DNA from: Siphonodentalium dalli | Lineage: Eukaryota; Mollusca; Scaphopoda; Gadilida; Siphonodentaliidae | Reading direction: 5' to 3' | Assembly (NCBI GenBank): GCA_032622095.1 | Contig: CP136069.1 | Coordinates: 47,716,194-47,780,193 of the forward strand | DNA length: 64,000 nucleotides | In this document: positions 12,421 through 26,200 of the stretch, piece after piece | How the letters are laid out: each line of letters opens with the position of its first letter | Position numbering within the stretch: position 1 is the stretch's first letter | Notes under the pieces: generated by a model | What the model saw: the letters and a program-made list of their open reading frames with translations, nothing else | Databases searched by the model: none | What the model was told of the DNA's origin: nothing | Position numbers and translations under genes: made by a program

Positions 12421-13553
12421 TCTGTGCTGCAAATTGGCGATTCTTGGCAACAGTGAAAACACACAGTGCACTTCTGTTGGTATTGATAGACAAGCTATGA
12501 ATGGGGTTATTATTGTCGCTGCGAGTCTCGACCATAGGCCGTTGTCAGAGAACGCTCGCTTGGCATGTCGGTATAGAACATGGCATTTAAAACCGGCTTC
12601 AAATGAACAATGCGGCGAAATATTTCTCTTTCGCTGAACATTACTATTGGATATTTACAAACTTTCTCCTGAGGAAGCCACTTCACTACCCACATGGTCT
12701 TGTTGTGTGTACTTTTAAAGCAATAAAAGTATACACAGGATATTTCTGACTACAAGTGGACGGTTTTATGTGATTTAATTCTCTCAACTCTCACACGGAT
12801 TTATATATACACGTGCGACTAAATTTAACTGTCTGACCCAACCTTTTTGATTATAATACCGACACGCTTTATGTTTAAATTAATAAATGTGATTATGCAT
12901 GGATATGGAATACACGGCACAGGTGAGACTATATGAATATATCACTATCGCATCATACTTTTAATATTTTATTCTTGATTATAACATGATTATAACATGG
13001 AACTACACGGTAAATTATATAACTACACAACTCTGTCGCATAATCATAATATATTAATCTTGATTGTATGTGATCTATACATAATCAACTTGACTATCTG
13101 TCCGTGTTCTGTGTAATTTGCAAGCAATACACGTAATTAGCAGGAGTAGTCTAACTATTGGTGAGAAGCGATATGTGAATTCGTATTATGTATATGTATA
13201 AAAATAAAAGTACATACGATATCCTGATTTTATTATTGTGAATAAGGATATATACACACCCACTGTGACTAAATATAAGTCTATATATCGCTCAATAGTT
13301 TAATATTATATTCTCAATTATTTCATCAAAACGTTGTAATCTTCACGCCATTTGTTGGTATAATTTAAACACCATCAATTCATGTGCATACACAAGAGAA
13401 CATATATGACCAACTAAATTTAATTCTGGAATTATATTACAGAAACATCTCGATGCATTTGGGAAAATCTGGATACCGTCCGCTGCTACATGTATGTTCT
13501 CAACGCAACATTAAACTGACTCGGATATACACATTTACATGGATGTGATTGTT
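12421..13553. other. No gene seen; possible TTLL upstream region
   Basis: Tail of the degenerate array, then AT-rich sequence with a small hairpin GTGTACTTTTAAAGC...AAAGTATACAC near 12720. No promoter motif can be fixed. Confidence 0.5.
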
Positions 13554-13760
13554 TATAACTTGGACCTAAATTATGGGATTCGTAATTGACTTGGACCTAC
13601 TTACTTGTATGTGATTATGAATGATTTGGACCTACATGTACATGCAGGGATCTGTATATCTATGACTTCGACTTACATAATTATATTGTGATCGTGTATG
13701 ACTTTGACCTACACGTCTGACCTGGTTGTGTATGTATTATACCGTTATGATCTGGACGTG
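13554..13760 (+). promoter_or_regulatory. Cluster of TGGACCTA-like direct repeats just upstream of the TTLL start codon
   Basis: Six copies of a loose word related to ATGACTTGGACCTAC occur with cores at 13562, 13593, 13628, 13669, 13705 and 13754, spaced 31-49 bp, ending 20 bp before the ATG. On the other strand the core reads AGGTCC or AGGTCA, which resembles a nuclear-receptor half-site. This may be only a decayed minisatellite in the 5' UTR or promoter; no TATA box or start site can be assigned. Confidence 0.3.
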
Positions 13761-13774
13761 CCAGAGATATCGAC

Positions 13775-14257
13775 ATGAACAAGATGACAAGCGGAATCCT
13801 AGAATATGTGCCTTCGCCATATCTACAGAAGGATCTCAGATCGCACGCCACGCCAAGTAACAAACTAATATGTCTCCACTTAGAAAATTCTCCTTACGCG
13901 ACGAAACAACCAAGGAGGCTAGCTAAAGATCTCAAATGTTATCAATCGCTTAACAAGATCAAAATCGAGTCCCCGAAACGGCTCCAATATGCTCAGGGGA
14001 ACAAGGAAAACGTACCTGCTGCGCGCGGGGGTCAGATCGAGGCTGAAGAAGAGTCCCCGCCCCTGAAACCGAAGCCCCCGGAGGAAACACCCGAACAGAA
14101 AGCACTGAGGAAGCAGCTGAAGTTTAGGCAGCAGATATCGAGACAGTTATCCAGTAAGAGTTACCGAACGAGGAGGAAACTTCTAGTGGATACGACGAAA
14201 CTCAAGTCTGGACTACAGGTCGTGCAGATGTGTATAGAGCATTTTGGTTGGAAAGAG
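13775..14257 (+). CDS. TTLL11: TTLL11-like exon 1 (start codon, N-terminal extension, first core segment)
   Basis: 161 codons from ATG 13775 to GAG at 14257, then donor gtaaga; ends in phase 0. An in-frame TGA at 13748-13750 makes this the first usable ATG if transcription is unspliced upstream; a 5' non-coding exon cannot be excluded. Residues 1-130 are a low-similarity, Pro/Glu/Lys-rich extension with a KEN-like NKEN tetrapeptide (KEN box is only a possibility). The last 28 residues, RRKLLVDTTKLKSGLQ and on to GWKE, are the conserved beginning of the TTL domain. A TTAA-type MITE begins 37 bp after the donor. Confidence 0.85.
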
Positions 14258-17200
14258 GTAAGAATATGATAATATTACCCACTTAGATATTAAATTAAAG
14301 TGGTACTGTACACTAACTAAGTCCGACCATTTATGGGACCGTCTCCTTTTATACTCAACAGAATTTATGCAACAAATGAATGACTTTGTGCCATGGATTG
14401 GTGTAATATACACTCATGTACTCTATGAACTATGCAAACAACATGGTGAATATAATGGAAATCAATTATGAATCGAGTCATAAACTCATTTTCATTATAA
14501 TTACTATGTTGTATGCAACGTCCATAGATCACATGAGTGTGTAATATACACTAATCCATGGCTCAAATTAATTCATTTGTTGCCTACATTCTGTTGAGCA
14601 TAAATGTAGATGGTCTCATAAATGGACATTATTTAGTGTACAATCCCCCTTTAAGCATATTTTATTCGTATGCAATATACAAAAAGAATCGGGGCACAAG
14701 TTATTTCAACTTCGGTAGCCCGAAGATACATTGTTTTGAAATTATAAGAAGCCGACAACAGAAACGTATATGGTTATCAACAATGAGTTTGCATTTTGTC
14801 GAATAACATCTTTCAGCGTAACTATATGTGTTTATTAATTTAAGTTGTTGTTTTCAGAAAGTACATGTAGATCAACTTTGTTCTTGTATTTATTATTGAT
14901 AGTTCTCCAATTACGATAGTTCGCCTGTTAAAATCATTGTTGTGTAAAAATACCGTTACAGTGATTTATCAACAGACATCGCTAAACATGTATAATAAGT
15001 TCAAATATTTTAGTTTGAATAATATTGCATGTCCAATGCTTTGAACTTTTCCAATTATTAATGTCAAGTTTTTATTAAAATGTGTATCTTGTTGGTACAA
15101 CTTGACATTGGTCGGCAATGATATACTGTAACAGTAATGTTTAGATAGCAATGGTTTCGGTATGCAAAATCTTGCATTGGAGAGTTAATTTTATAATATA
15201 TTTTTATATGTACTTGTTCATCTTATTTCACATGAACCCACTTCAATGGTATTGTGTCCATTTAATGGAAAACTAATTTTCGCGATTTTTTTTTTATATG
15301 AACAGACTTTAATTGTATGAATTAGCATTACACATGCACATGTACGTCATTGAATGTTCATCCGGATTATATCCCATATGACGGAGTTGTTGCGTTAATA
15401 ATCCTGTGTTAAGCCCATATATTGTCCCCCTGAAAACAATGTGCTGTCGGTATTTTAGGTAGGATCATGGGTAAATTGACACGGGCTCAAGCTGGCTTTT
15501 AGTACAATGTCTTGCATGCAGGTCACGAGCCGAAACGTATATAATGTGACATTCGCTTAGTAGACACATTTCGCATTTTGAACGACACCAGATAATTGTT
15601 ACGTCACTATAATTTGTGTTCTTTATATTCGTTGTTGTCTTTCCCCATTAGTTGTTACGATTAAAGGTTCGGATTTTCAACAAAACTCACAAATACATGA
15701 TATAGAAATAAGTTCATGATCGTTTCTCAGCTCGTCGCTGTGGGAGATGAATATGAGATTCTGTACATATATTGTGACCGCAGTGGCCTTAATTTGTATC
15801 TATATTAGTGGCAATCAAACCATTCGTCGGTGTGATAAGCTATGACCTGATAACAGCATAATGAAGTGCAAAATAATCACGGCACGCAGTCATGTAATCC
15901 CTTTACTGCGAGTAGCAAGCTCGATTGTCTCAACAACAAACAGGTATTCGTAACAATTAGCTGTTGTCATTCAAAAATGCGAAAGCTTTCTATAGTATAT
16001 GAAACAAAGTCAGCACTCTGCAACTGCTGACGATCCATCGACACATTTCACATCATTATCTTCAACTCCGGGCTAAACAATTCCCAACTGTCTAGTTTCT
16101 ATTTCTGACATTTTAACCCTTTCTATGCTAAATACTCATTGATGGGTAGTTCCCTTGTGAAATGGTAAGAAAATAAGTTCAACAATTAACCATGGACTTA
16201 TTATCTGAACATTTCCCACTAAATGAATATGAATCCTTCTTAACTTTCACTATATGTTCGTCTGTCAGTCGTTTGCTTTTATAGTCTGAACATTCCTCTA
16301 AATGAATGATAGACCATTCCCAGGTATGCGTTTATAACTGAGATATCTATTTAGAGAAGATTAACTAAAATTTATTCATTCGGTCAGCACGTTCTAAACT
16401 ATTTTAAAACACAGTACCAGTCAAAAGAAGTGGTATATTAAGCGCGCTATTTTCGCGCCCAATATCGCAATAATATTGCAAGTGGAAATGCTTATAAGCG
16501 CACCGCTTGTGACATTTTTGCAATATTTTGCGATTAATATCGCAATATTTCGCGCTTAATATTGCGACATCTTGCGCTCAAAATTGTGACATTTAAATCA
16601 AATTATTGCTTCTATATTGTTAATTGTATAAATAGAGACAATATTTTTAGATTGTATATAATTAGCCCTACCCCCTCCAATCAAAGCAGATATGGCAGGG
16701 CAAACCTATAAGTTGACGCACACAAAGCTTTAGAGTTGTCATCCAGTCATCCAGCTTCGAAAGGAGCCTGTTTCAGCTAGTACTATAATGCATGGTTATA
16801 ACACTGAACGTTGAATATTGATCCGGTTTAAATCTAGATCATGCCATGAATCTCTACTCTGGCTAACGCCCGTAGATATCATATTCAACCAGTACAAAAC
16901 CTGCGAACTGTTTGATGTTCTGACCCCTTCTGACAGGGAACTTTATAACATTGAACAAACAAGGCAGAGAATATATATCTTTGTTAATAATTGTTCCTCA
17001 ATGATCTACTTCACGTCCCACCTCGAGCTTGCATGCTGCTTTTCTGAGACCTTTATGAGCCGATATCGCAAAAGAACTTATTTACGCAGGAAAAATTCCA
17101 TAATTCTAAGCGATGCGAAGTCAAATCGGTCACAAAGTCACTTAAAGTGTGCAATTTCGAGTTGGGACCTTCACCAACAGCGAAGTACATTATTAAGGAA

Positions 17201-20200
17201 TGAATAATAACTAAGAAATATATTCCCAGCATTATTTTTTAGAATTTATAAGGTTCCCTGTCAAAACTTTAAATAGTTCCCAGGTTTTGTATTGGTGGCA
17301 TATGATCTCTATATCCGGGCGTTAGCCAGAGTAGAGACTCATGGCATTATCTAGGTTATATAAGACAAAACGTTGAATATGTTGATCTGGTTTAGATCCC
17401 TTGTGACCGAGCGTTAGTGTTGTTAATCCGGTTTTATGCATTACATATGTATCTGCGTAATCGCGAATTAGTTTGATCGACTTGAGACATAAGATGTTTG
17501 TATACATTTTGAGAATTATCATATAGCATATACATGTTTGTATATATAAATGAATGCATGAGTGTATAGCAATAACATCATTATGGTGTGGTAGAAATGT
17601 TATAGAGGAATATCATAGTTATGAATTAATTACATCATGGTGTGTCGGGGATGTTATATAGCACGAGGCATGCATGATTATATGCATATATAGCGGATGG
17701 TATAGAAGATGTTACAGTATGTAAAGGTTGTGCGATAATCAAAACACTCAACAGCGGGGTCTAAACTAGGGGTACATTCATACAATGACAAGTTTGCACG
17801 GCATTTATACAGGCATGCTCTCATAACAAATATCCATCGTGCCATAATATGAACAGCAACATGCATTTAAAATCATATTTATTGAAGCTATAACGACATG
17901 AGAAGTAAACTTTCGGTAGTTCCACGTGTGCATGATGATACTTTATATATATTTAACACACTAGCAGGTGGACCCGACTTCGTCCGGGCTGTTTCCCCTC
18001 TGCTTTTCGGCGAATTGCGCGATTTGACCTTGAATTGTCCATTTTGAAGGTCAAGGTCAGGTGGGGTCACGATTTGACACGACCAAAACACTGCCCGGAC
18101 AAAAGTACCTGGTCGAAATCCATCCGGTTTTACCCGATTTGACCTCGAATTGATAATTTTGAAGGTCAATGTCAGGTCGGGGTCACGACTCGACCCGTCC
18201 AAAACACCCAGCCGAAAGTTCCCCACATACCAAGTTTCATCGAAATCGGCTCGGCCGTTTTCGAGTCCATCGCGAACAGACACACAGACAGACAGATCTC
18301 CCAAAATATATAATAGACTAGCCGATGAGCCCGACGTTGTCTGGGCTATTCAAAAACGAAATTTCAAGTCGATAGCTCTACCCAGCCCGACGTTGTCCGG
18401 GCTATTCAAAAACCAAATTTCAAGTCGATAGCTCTACCCGTTTCCGAGATCTGGTCTGCGCATGCGCGAAGCTGGCGTCGCACGGGCTCGGCGACCCGAT
18501 AAAACTCGTATCCGGGGCAAGATACATTCACATACCATATTTCAAGTCGATAGCTCCACCCGTTTCCTAGATCTCGTCTGCGCATGCGCGAAGCTGGCGT
18601 CGCACGGGCTCGGCGACCCGATAAAATTCGTATCCGGGGCAAGATACATTCACATACCAAATTTCAAGTCGATAGCTCCACCCGTTTCCGAGATCTCGTC
18701 TGCGCATGCGCGAAGCTGGCGTCGCACGGGCTCGCCAATACGACAACGTCCACCGCCTGGTCAAACTACACACACGTACCAAGTTTTGTCCCGATCGGTC
18801 GAGAATCGTAGATTTGTATCAATGACAGACAAACATACAGACAGACAAACAAACAGACAGAGGTCTTCAAAATATATATGAGACTAGCCGATGAGCCCGA
18901 CGTTGTCCGGGCTATTCAAAAACCTAATTTCAAGTCGATAGCTCCACCCGTTTCCGAGATCTGGTCTGCGCATGCGCTGCACGGGCGTCGCACGGGCGTC
19001 GCACGGGCTCGCCAATACGACAAGGACGACCGCTTGGTCAAACTACACACACGTACCAAGTTTCGTCCCGATCGGTCGAGAATCGTAGATTTGTATCAAT
19101 GACATACATACATACAGACAGACATACAGACAGACAGAGGTCTTCAAAATATATAGGAGATTGCCTAAGTATCCCTGTGTGATTTATTCTTGCGATATAA
19201 TTGCATGCAAATTCGGTTTCTGGCACATTGAAACTGTCTAAATTCGAATGCCTGCAAAATAATGTCTGGCATATGTGACCCGCCATATCAAATCCAGTCG
19301 GAAGTCGGGATTTTTTTACCCTGTGCCAATGCATTCTCTTATATATGCGAGTCGACCATAGGTCGCCTCGCATATATAAGAGAATGCATTGGCCTAACAA
19401 TTTTTTACAATTTTAATAAATGTTTTCTTGTATTCTTTAACAATTTTATAATTTCACCCACACAGAGCCCCAGACAAACATGAGCAGACGACACTCTTCT
19501 ATATGCCTCTATATATGTGTGGGGCTCCCTGCAGGGTAATGGATGTTTTTTATTTAATGTCCTAAAAATTGTCAGAAACATTTATTTAAAAAAAATGATA
19601 AAAAATTGTTAGGCCAATGCATTCTCTTATATATGCGAGCCGACCTATGGTCGACTCGCATATATAATAGAATGCATTGCCACAGGGTAATAACGCATAG
19701 GCTTTACTCTTCAAGGCAAACCTCGCCATGTAGCACCAGGATGTGCACAGAATGCACATGCTCCCCTGTATACTGGACGTACGAGTATAGCATACTTCAT
19801 GGCATATATATAGCGTGAATTATATGTTGACACAAACAGTATCAACAGTAACCGAATGTCATACCTTACCGGACTTAATGCTAATATTTGGATTCTTAAA
19901 GAGCAAATAGATCGTTTAATTCATTAACTCCCACATACACCTGGTGTCACAGACTCGGGGGATAACACGAACAAAGGATTGAATGAGAATAAGTTCACCA
20001 ACCAGATAATATGAGAAAAATTCTGATTCCCATCATAATACAATCATGGGACATAATCATTCAGGAGCATCACATTGAAAAAAATATAATTTCGCTCGGC
20101 ATGCAGGTATAACATACTACACCTGTATAATTATCTATAAATGTGTCGGAGATGAGGGAATATTAGCCGTAGTCAGATATCTATGTTATATTTCCAAACG

Positions 20201-23200
20201 GAGCCGGATCAACATAGAACAGTGATTTCGTTAGTTACCTTGAACTTTTTGCCAGTGATCAAGAAACGTACCATAATAAAGTCGGCATTAAATGAGGCCC
20301 CTCCCCGTGCGTAAATATTCACACTAATTAATACTAGCTGATGTGCCCGACTTTATGGAACAACGTTGAAAAGTATTAGGAGAAAGAAAAAAACTATTGT
20401 TCGATCGATCCGGAAACATGTCTATATGAGCGTATATGAGCGAGGTCAAGGTCAATGTCAAGGACACGATAACAATCATACAGACAGAAGTTCCGAAATA
20501 TATAGGAGACAATGTGCATACACATTTGTCGAATACGGTTGGCCACGATCCCAGAGCAATAGTATAGAATAACGGGCAAAATAGAAGTTATTATTCTAAA
20601 CGTCCTGACCTTTTCGTCACAGGAGGTGCACTGGTGCAGCATTAAAAACTATGTGCCAGTGTATTATATTATATATGCGAGTCTCCCATAGGGTGAATGC
20701 ACTCGCTTACAAGGTCATTATAAATACTTTCAGGACGGGAGACTCGCATATATAAGAGAATACATTGGCACAGGGTTTTCGCAAAAAAAAACGTCTATAT
20801 AAGCTCCAGTCATGGAAAGGTTAAAAGCTCATTCACTATTGCGAATTGATGCGCGGAAGGTACCCAACTATAGTTGAGAATTATGTCGGAGAAGAACTTA
20901 GTCTCGAACGGGAATGATCCCTAGAAGAAAGATCGGAAGTTCGTGGATAAGATATTAAAAAAACACCCATGGTCAAGTGGTCCTGCTGATTTGGTGTGAT
21001 GTTGGGGGAATCTGCTGAATTGCAATGATGTTGGTAGGGCAAACTGATAATATTAAAAACATGTACCGTTACTGTTTTCTGAAGTTGTCATTTTCGCCGT
21101 GTTTGGCTAAAATGATCGAATCGAAGAATAGCCATTAAATTAATCATTCAAGAACGATATACTTTAAAATATTTCAACAAAAACTGCGCTGGTACGATAG
21201 GATTAGCCATTATATAGTATTATATGTTTGCGACAACCAACACACGCATTACTAAAATAGTGTGTAACATAATTATAATGTATTATACATTATGTTACGG
21301 CATGCTCTCGATTCGCTAATATTAGCCAAACATGACGAAATTGAGAACTTTAGAAAACATAACAGTAAATGCTCTTAACAGCATAAGTTTGACATACCAG
21401 CATCATAGGAATTTAGCAGGACGCATCGGTTTCAAAGCAGACCAGCAGTTAACTTGGAGTGCGAAAGTCAAAACCAACGGAAAAAAACCAGCAAACTAAA
21501 CATATGAAATTATTCCGAAATATGTACGAATCGGACGATAGTGAATAACATTACACACAAGTATAGGTAATTTACCGTCGATTTGTTATAATAAGTCTGT
21601 ATTGACCCAGTATCTGGTGGCAGCGGTGGGTTTGAACCTATGCAGGCTGCTAACTGAATCGGGAAGCACTAAACGATTTGAATCCGTCGGAACTGTCGAT
21701 GGGTGTGAGTAATTAGTACGAATGTAAGTACTGCATGGTATTGTTGACCGGAAATAGTCGACGGGAATTTATGATGCTATCATTGTCAATAGCCATCGAT
21801 GTGGAGCATGCACTTTATTGGCCGTACCTATATGCTTCATCTAAGTGTGTTATTACGAGTTCCGGGGAAGGTTGGTTGATCAACTGCTGCGCACTATGCA
21901 CATGGTATATATACGTATGCTCTTTGTACCAGCGTAAGCAAAGTAAGCAAAATTAAGTTTCCATAGCTGTCTATATATTGTGGTTGGGCTTTTCCATTCT
22001 GGTCCTATTTTAAACCCTTTCATAACGGGAGCTGTGTCGTTGCAGCATTGGCACTGTGTATTTATACATGTATAAGAGATATAGATGCTTTTAACGTTGA
22101 GGTAGATGTTGTTAGGCCAATGTATTCTCTGATAAATGCGAGGTTCCCTACGGGAGACTCGCATATATAAGATACATGTAATGCATTGGTACATGGTTTT
22201 TCGCAAAATTTCAGGAAGATCCAGCCATGAAAAGATTAAACCCGTTAATCTGAAATTTATTATGACTATCGTTAAAATCCCCCTTTTTTTCCACCATTTA
22301 CCTATTTTGACGTTTTCATATACGGACACTTGTTTTGGCGGAACTTCAGTTTCCAGAGGCACGAGTCATAAATCAGGGGGAGTGGGGCATGTCCATGCAT
22401 GGATTAATTTAAATATAACTGGCTTATGAACCCAAACCATGCATATATTAAAGGGATACTGTACTCAAATGGTATCGTTGTTTGCTATAGCCTCCGAGTC
22501 GTAGAATAAGGTAACCAGATTTCCATTATTTGAAAGTCTGTAGAGTACGAAGTAATATTATGGATGGCAGAGTAGCCGGAATGCGAAAATACAAATTGTC
22601 GTTGTCAAGTAATTTTTGTACATTTTTCAAGCAAATATACCAAATAAATGTTATAGTATATGCATACTAGTCCCATATATACTCATTTAAGTTAGTTAGT
22701 TTACGCCCCGTATTAACATGATTGTTTACACGACCATGTGTGCCACGCGTTGTCATATCCACTATCCGTCAATAAATTTGATTACGTCTTGTAAACAGAG
22801 ATTCGTAATTTAATGTATGGCTTCAGCCATAATTTTTTAATTTAAACCAAATTATTATTTATACCGAATTATTATTAACTTTGATTTTAAGATAACCTAT
22901 TAACCTGAATTTTACAGAATACATCTTCGTATATAAAAATGATGTGCATATAATGAGTATACCCTATATGCTTTATCAATTTGTTACATAATGCCTATAT
23001 TAATTAGGTTACGAATACTAATGGCCCTTGCTTTGTGTGACTGAACAAATATGATTTATATGCAAAATTGTCAAAAATATTGCTTGGACTCGCAGAACAA
23101 TATCAGCCTTAGTTTCGGCGAGAAAGTTTCAGTTGCCGGATTGTTGGACATGAAATTTCACTCCTTTGAAAATTTGATTAATGCCACCCATATCGTCACG

Positions 23201-26200
23201 TCCTTGTCCTCAGGTGGGAATTATTTGCCATGTGAGTTTCACATTAAGAGCATTGTTGTGCGTTCTATCGACAATTGTACGGAGTTCTGCATCGTTAAAT
23301 CCCTTGAGGCAGAACGCTTTTCATCTGTACAGCACCGCAGCTGGACAATAATTAAAGTCGATGTTGAAGGAGTCTTAAATAATTAATGAATCAGCCGAGG
23401 AGAAATATCGAATCGAAATGTTGTTCATAACTTTGGGAGCTTGGGAATTGTCCGTTATAATGGGTGCGTCGTTCGATTTTTAACTACCACAGATGAGCCT
23501 ATATAAGTGCGAAGAATGATCAATTGGGTATGCAAAAGACTAATATGCATGTGAGTAATATGTTCTGATCGTGGATGCCTGACGCTAAAGATGGTGTATC
23601 GATTATGTGAAGTGTCTGTCTTGATTCAGAAGTATACAAACCAGAAAAATAGAATCGGTAGAACAATAAAGCTGTATTGTTTCTTCTTTGACGATACTTA
23701 AAAACACAACAGAAATGTCTAACTCTTGACTTGTTTATATTAATGTTTAAGCCAAACAGGACTGTTTATAAGCAGCTTTAGTCTAGCTGTGCTGGGGGTG
23801 ACTGTCGCACATCGGAGAATTTGTGCGACCATCATTTTCTTATGGGAGAATTACTCTAGTTTTCGAATTCAAGAAAGGCAATTAAATATGCAAAATTCCA
23901 TGCATAGCGGGACCCGGAGAAAATTTAGCGAAATTGTTTTTAGTTTGTCTGGATTGCTAGTGATTATCGTCCGTTATTACAATGGAACATAACTTCATTA
24001 AACGTAGAAACTAAATACCCTGTAAGCAATTGACAAAACTAGCGAGTTATGTGAACTAAGTTTCTCATCCATTTCGTATAAATCACATATCCGCAATTAT
24101 CGGAAATAGAGATAGGTTAGTCATCCCAAGACGCCCAAAGAATGCCGGCCTAATGTGCGTGGGGCACCTGTTTAGTTATTGTTTAGTAGTTATAACTATT
24201 GGTTCATATGTATATCTTAATAGGAATCGCGGCTTCCATTCTTGCTATACAAATGTAAATGTCAGCAGAAGGCCATTTGACATTTCATGATGTCGCTTTT
24301 TCGCTAAATTAATGTCGATTTACCATCTTAATGCAATTGTTTTATCGGATTCGGATCGCATTAGCCGCAATTACATATATGCACGAACGAACAAGCTATA
24401 AAACTCATAACATGCAGATGCTCTTGCAATTAGAAGCTGGTCGTTTTATCGGAACATTTTTTTTTTATTTTGGCCACCATTTTGGTCTCCATCTTATGGT
24501 TTACGTAATCAGTTGCCTCAAAATATATCATACAGACTCTATGAAAAAACATTCCGTAACATATAAAGCACTTGCGATGTTCTAGTAGTCCGGTGTCCAT
24601 AATTGTTCTTTACAGAGTGCTAATATTAAAATTGGCGGCCATCTTGGACGCCATCTTGAATAATATTACATTCCTAATATAGAATTTGAACGAACTATTA
24701 CACTCGCCGTCTCCCCGGAGTGTTCTACACAATATGACACCATAAACGGTGCATTGCTATTTTATTCTTGGACACACATCATACGCCCGCCTATATGTGG
24801 ATATTAAATTAGAGGGATGGCTAAGTTTGTGTCTATTATTTCACGATATATAGATAGGAACAGCATTATGTATGGAATATCCTACCATTCACTAAAATAT
24901 ACAGCCAGGAAGAACTTGGCACATATGCTATATTTGTACAGAGTTGACGCATGCAACTTTGGCTGAATCGCCATGAATTTTTGACGCATCACGTTACATT
25001 CTTTGCCATAACGTAGCGAAATCAAAACGAAAGCAGTATCCGTATTTGCCCCACAAGTGTGTAAATGTGTTTTCAATCTTTCTCATTTTGATACCCAGTT
25101 AACCACTAATATTGTGTCACTGCATGAATACTATAGAGTAGTATGGACTAGTAACCTATAAAAACCGATATGGCCCTTGTTTTGGAAACAGAATATAGCC
25201 ATTAAGCTACTGAGTGATCACGTACAACTAACTTTCACGTACTTCGGAAAACAATATATCGACATCGCTTAGAGGTTAGAAGGAACTAAATAAGTAGAAT
25301 TACGTCCCTTTCGTTTTTACAGGGTATCTCGAATACGAGTTTAAATAATTCTGGCGCGCGATTGGCGTATAATATGTCAAATAATTTTACAAATTCAAGA
25401 AATATAATACCCATAGCATGTAAAAACGTGGGCGTTTCCTAGTCTGAAATGCGTTCGTGTCCAAACAATGGCGGGATATTGAGGCTGTGTATTGGCTTTC
25501 GTCAGACTGTCAAATTCTGTGCAAAAAGTGGGGTAGTGTGGAAAACATATGCTGGTTTTTTAAAAAGGCGTGGCTCGAAAGGTACTCCTATGTGCGAACA
25601 GATGCCGAAAGGGTTGGTCATTACGAACGCATGCATCGTGCACTTCGGAACTCGAAAATTTAGCGTGGGCGTGGTCAAACGTTAACACTGTGGCCTATGG
25701 AAAACATTTAGTTCCTTCTAACTTAGATGTTGCGACCATCTTGTAGAGAATTTAATTCCGGTTCCAATGGTCCCCCCTACGGACGTTTCGTACCACTACG
25801 GTACTTATTATATAGTACAGGTTGAAACTCAGGTCGCGAGTTGTCAATTAACTTTCAATCGCTGAATATATGTCCACTTTTCGGGAGGGCACCATATGAA
25901 ACATAACGCAAATAGATATAAATGTTAGCACCTGTTTCGGCTCGGCACCCTCTGTATTCGAAAACTAGAGTAATTTTCCCATAAGAAAATGATGTCGCAC
26001 AAATTCCCCAATGTGCGACGGTCTCCACCCACAAGCACTGCCTAGACTACTTGTTTTGAAGCACCAGGGAGACACGGTTATATATAACACTAGCAGGGTT
26101 ACCCGGCGTTGCCCGGGTTAATGTATGCTGTGGATATTTGTTGGGAATAGAGAATGCTCTTGCTTAAAGTGTTATACGTTTTCTCATAAATTGTATATTC

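Noticed and set aside
16818-17207. 129-codon plus-strand frame as a gene
   Set aside because: Begins in one arm of a foldback element and shows no domain.
18406-18881. Overlapping frames with repeated LRACADQIS or SHGLGDP peptides
   Set aside because: Generated by the 122-bp tandem repeat in a Helitron-like element; they occur on both strands.
19038-19818. Reading frames with peptides such as ILLYMRGDLWSTRIY
   Set aside because: They recur wherever the ATATATGCGAG hairpin occurs and simply translate the foldback.
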